From assembly GCF_000513935.1 (NCBI RefSeq), contig NZ_KI911327.1, forward strand, positions 42,039 to 106,038: a DNA stretch of 64,000 nt, in the 5' to 3' direction. Position numbers and translations under genes: made by a program. Positions within the stretch are counted from its first letter, which is position 1, and each line of letters begins with the position of its first letter. Source of the stretch: Mesorhizobium sp. WSM3626. Its GTDB lineage: Bacteria > Pseudomonadota > Alphaproteobacteria > Rhizobiales > Rhizobiaceae. Below, one piece after another: positions 62,957 through 64,000 of the stretch. The notes beneath the pieces were generated by a model that worked only from the letters and a program-made list of their open reading frames with translations, searched no databases and was not told where the DNA came from.

Positions 62957-63181
62957 ATGCTTAAGCGCAGTTTCGTTTCCGGCCTCGTCGCCATCGTCGT
63001 TGCAACCGGCGCGCTCGCCGGCACCGTCCAGTCTTCGTCGGCTCATGGCATGCATCACCACCATCATCATTTCGACGACTACCTCTACTACCAGGATTAC
63101 CCGGACTACCCGGATTACTGGTGGGTCTATGGCCATCATCATCACCGTCATCACCACCACCACCGCATCATCATCTACTGA
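62957..63181 (+). CDS. His-rich small secreted protein
   Basis: 74 residues. A signal peptide (1-29: MLKRSFVSGLVAIVV, ending SSAH) is followed by H-H-H-H-H-H, an aromatic acidic stretch with repeated D-Y-P, then HHHHRHHHHH. The composition suggests metal binding (Zn, Cu or Ni) in the periplasm, inference only. AGGAG is correctly spaced before ATG 62957. The N-terminus is a paralog of the gene at 63469. A terminator follows. Confidence 0.82.
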   Translation: MLKRSFVSGLVAIVVATGALAGTVQSSSAHGMHHHHHHFDDYLYYQDYPDYPDYWWVYGHHHHRHHHHHRIIIY

Positions 63182-63220
63182 GCGCAGCCTGACGGCGTGA
63201 TTGAAGGAACCAGTCCAGGA

Positions 63221-63246
63221 AAGGGCGGCTTCGGCCGCCCTTTTTG
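63221..63246 (+). terminator. Rho-independent terminator after the His-rich gene
   Basis: AAGGGCGGC / GCCGCCCTT stem with a TTTTTGC tail. Confidence 0.88.
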
Positions 63247-63387
63247 CATCGATCTGTCGCCGTCACGGCCGATGACGCGATTGGGCGCAAGGTGCCTGAA
63301 GCGCCGGAATCTGGATGATCAACGCCGGCGGGGCCGCCGCGCCTTCAGGCAGCGGATCCCAGCTTCCTCGAAAAAAAATCAAACCCC

Positions 63388-63414
63388 GTCGAACCTTTTT
63401 CAATGCCGCGGCGA
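63388..63414 (+). promoter_or_regulatory. Shared leader element 2 (possible ECF-type promoter)
   Basis: The same GTCGAACCTTTT box with GAAC-N17-CGAC as at 62878, here 81 bases before the start codon of the BA14K-like gene. Both leaders share further patches, including GGCGGATGG-like and CGCCTCG segments. Confidence 0.4.
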
Positions 63415-63468
63415 CAGATGATCAAGAGGCGGATGGATCGCCTCGGTCAACGAAGCAAGGAGATCATC

Positions 63469-63774
63469 ATGTTCAAGCGCACATTCATTTCCGGCCTCAT
63501 CGCCACCACCGTCGCCGCCACCGCTTTGGTCGGCACCGTCCAGCCATCGGCGGCTCACTCGCATCACCACGACCTCGGCATCGGCATCGCCGCCGGCGTT
63601 GGCGGTTTCGTCCTCGGCAGCCTGCTTGCCCAGCAGCAACCGCGCACGGTCTACGTCGACGAAGATGGCGGTTCCTGGCACGTCCGCCGCTGCTTCGCGC
63701 GTTACGCGAGCTACGACCCGGATTCCGATACCTATATCGGCCATGACGGCTATAGCCACTACTGCCGACTCTGA
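63469..63774 (+). CDS. BA14K-family-like small secreted protein
   Basis: 101 residues. The signal peptide (1-28, MFKRTFISGLIATTVAATAL) is a close paralog of the His-rich protein upstream. A glycine-rich segment follows (GIAAGVGGFVLGSLLAQQQ), and the C-terminal BA14K-like end has CFARYASYDPDSDTYIGHDGYSHYC. BA14K proteins of Brucella/Rhizobiales are surface- or immunoreactive small proteins with uncertain function. AAGGAG precedes ATG 63469. Confidence 0.87.
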   Translation: MFKRTFISGLIATTVAATALVGTVQPSAAHSHHHDLGIGIAAGVGGFVLGSLLAQQQPRTVYVDEDGGSWHVRRCFARYASYDPDSDTYIGHDGYSHYCRL

Positions 63775-63793
63775 GGGGAGGCGGACGACAGGA

Positions 63794-63827
63794 AAGAGGG
63801 GTTGCGAGGCAGCCCCTCTTCGTCGTT
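63794..63827 (+). terminator. Rho-independent terminator after the BA14K-like gene
   Basis: AAGAGGGGTTGC / GCAGCCCCTCTT form a 12-base stem around GAG, followed by CGTCGTTTG. Confidence 0.8.
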
Positions 63828-63841
63828 TGAAGATCGCCTTC

Positions 63842-64000
63842 CTAGAGGTGCGTCTTCGGGTCGAGGATCGGCAAACCGGCCACACGGCAGATGCCGCCAA
63901 TTTCAAGCCGGGCAGCCTCCGTATCGTCGCCCATCGCGACCAGTTCAAAGCTGCTTGCGGCTTGCGGATAGACCTTGGCGATGAATGGCTTGTCGCCGCC
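63842..64000 (-). CDS. 3' end of an unidentified gene (runs off the window)
   Basis: The last 52 codons of a minus-strand gene are visible before the window ends. The residues include KPFIAKVYPQAASSFELVAM and end LPILDPKTHL. Strong GC bias at third positions shows it is coding. It is too short to assign to a family. The start lies outside. Confidence 0.6.
   Translation of the reverse strand, partial: GGDKPFIAKVYPQAASSFELVAMGDDTEAARLEIGGICRVAGLPILDPKTHL

Noticed and set aside
1..64000. CRISPR arrays, insertion sequences or integrases
   Set aside because: No regularly spaced repeats of CRISPR type, no transposase or recombinase motif and no flanking repeats were found.

Overview
The window looks like chromosomal backbone from a Mesorhizobium-type member of the Rhizobiales (Alphaproteobacteria). 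Coding GC is high. Several families typical of this order are present: DUF1127, DUF982, DUF6074, BA14K, DUF2155, the complex I accessory subunit NDUFA12, and an alaC-hom pair. The accessory-subunit gene to accB-aroQ order also matches rhizobial genomes as I remember them. The genus is an inference; the order is much safer. I saw no insertion sequence, prophage, integrase or CRISPR array.

Layout. 1-542 (minus strand): two tandem DUF1127 micro-proteins, followed by three evenly spaced hairpins that each present an anti-Shine-Dalgarno CCTCCTCCC loop. This is an arrangement of the cuckoo/CcsR small-RNA type, with a heat-shock-like promoter in front. 694-3350: a DUF2157 / GDYXXLXY membrane pair, an orphan methyltransferase and tRNA-Leu. 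3.7-9.1 kb: trigger factor, RadC, methionine aminopeptidase and small Rhizobiales proteins. 9.2-11.3 kb: an isolated TadG/TadE/TadE trio, then tRNA-Cys. 11.7-16.8 kb: a polytopic membrane protein, tRNA-Glu, an M15-type lipoprotein and the class I PHA synthase. 16.8-24 kb: AlaC-type aminotransferase, homoserine dehydrogenase, small membrane proteins, class II fructose-bisphosphatase and RecJ. 24-30 kb: an orphan coiled-coil membrane protein, a patatin, HisI, FolE, an IscU-like scaffold that lacks its third cysteine, and the panB-panC operon.

30-39 kb carries NDUFA12, DUF2155, Aat, AccC, AccB, AroQ, a DsbA-like thiol oxidoreductase, an M48 protease with TPRs, an aminotransferase and glutaminase. 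39-48 kb carries RNase E, an AmiC-type amidase, penicillin-binding protein 1A and prfB, which has an intact programmed +1 frameshift site. The amidase and PBP1A are adjacent and both act on peptidoglycan.

51.3-58.1 kb is the most accessory-looking stretch. It is a divergent seven-gene cluster: radical SAM/B12 protein and DegT-type aminotransferase on the minus strand; methyltransferase, NeuD-like acyltransferase, beta-propeller glycosidase-like protein, glycosyltransferase and WbqC-like protein on the plus strand. Several genes overlap by a few bases. It reads as a small pathway for making or decorating an unusual sugar or surface glycan, product unknown. It ends at a DEAD-box helicase and NAD kinase. 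The last 4 kb hold a DUF2569 protein, tRNA-Thr, micro-proteins, a heptanucleotide inverted repeat, two paralogous small secreted proteins with near-identical leaders, and the 3' end of an unidentified gene.
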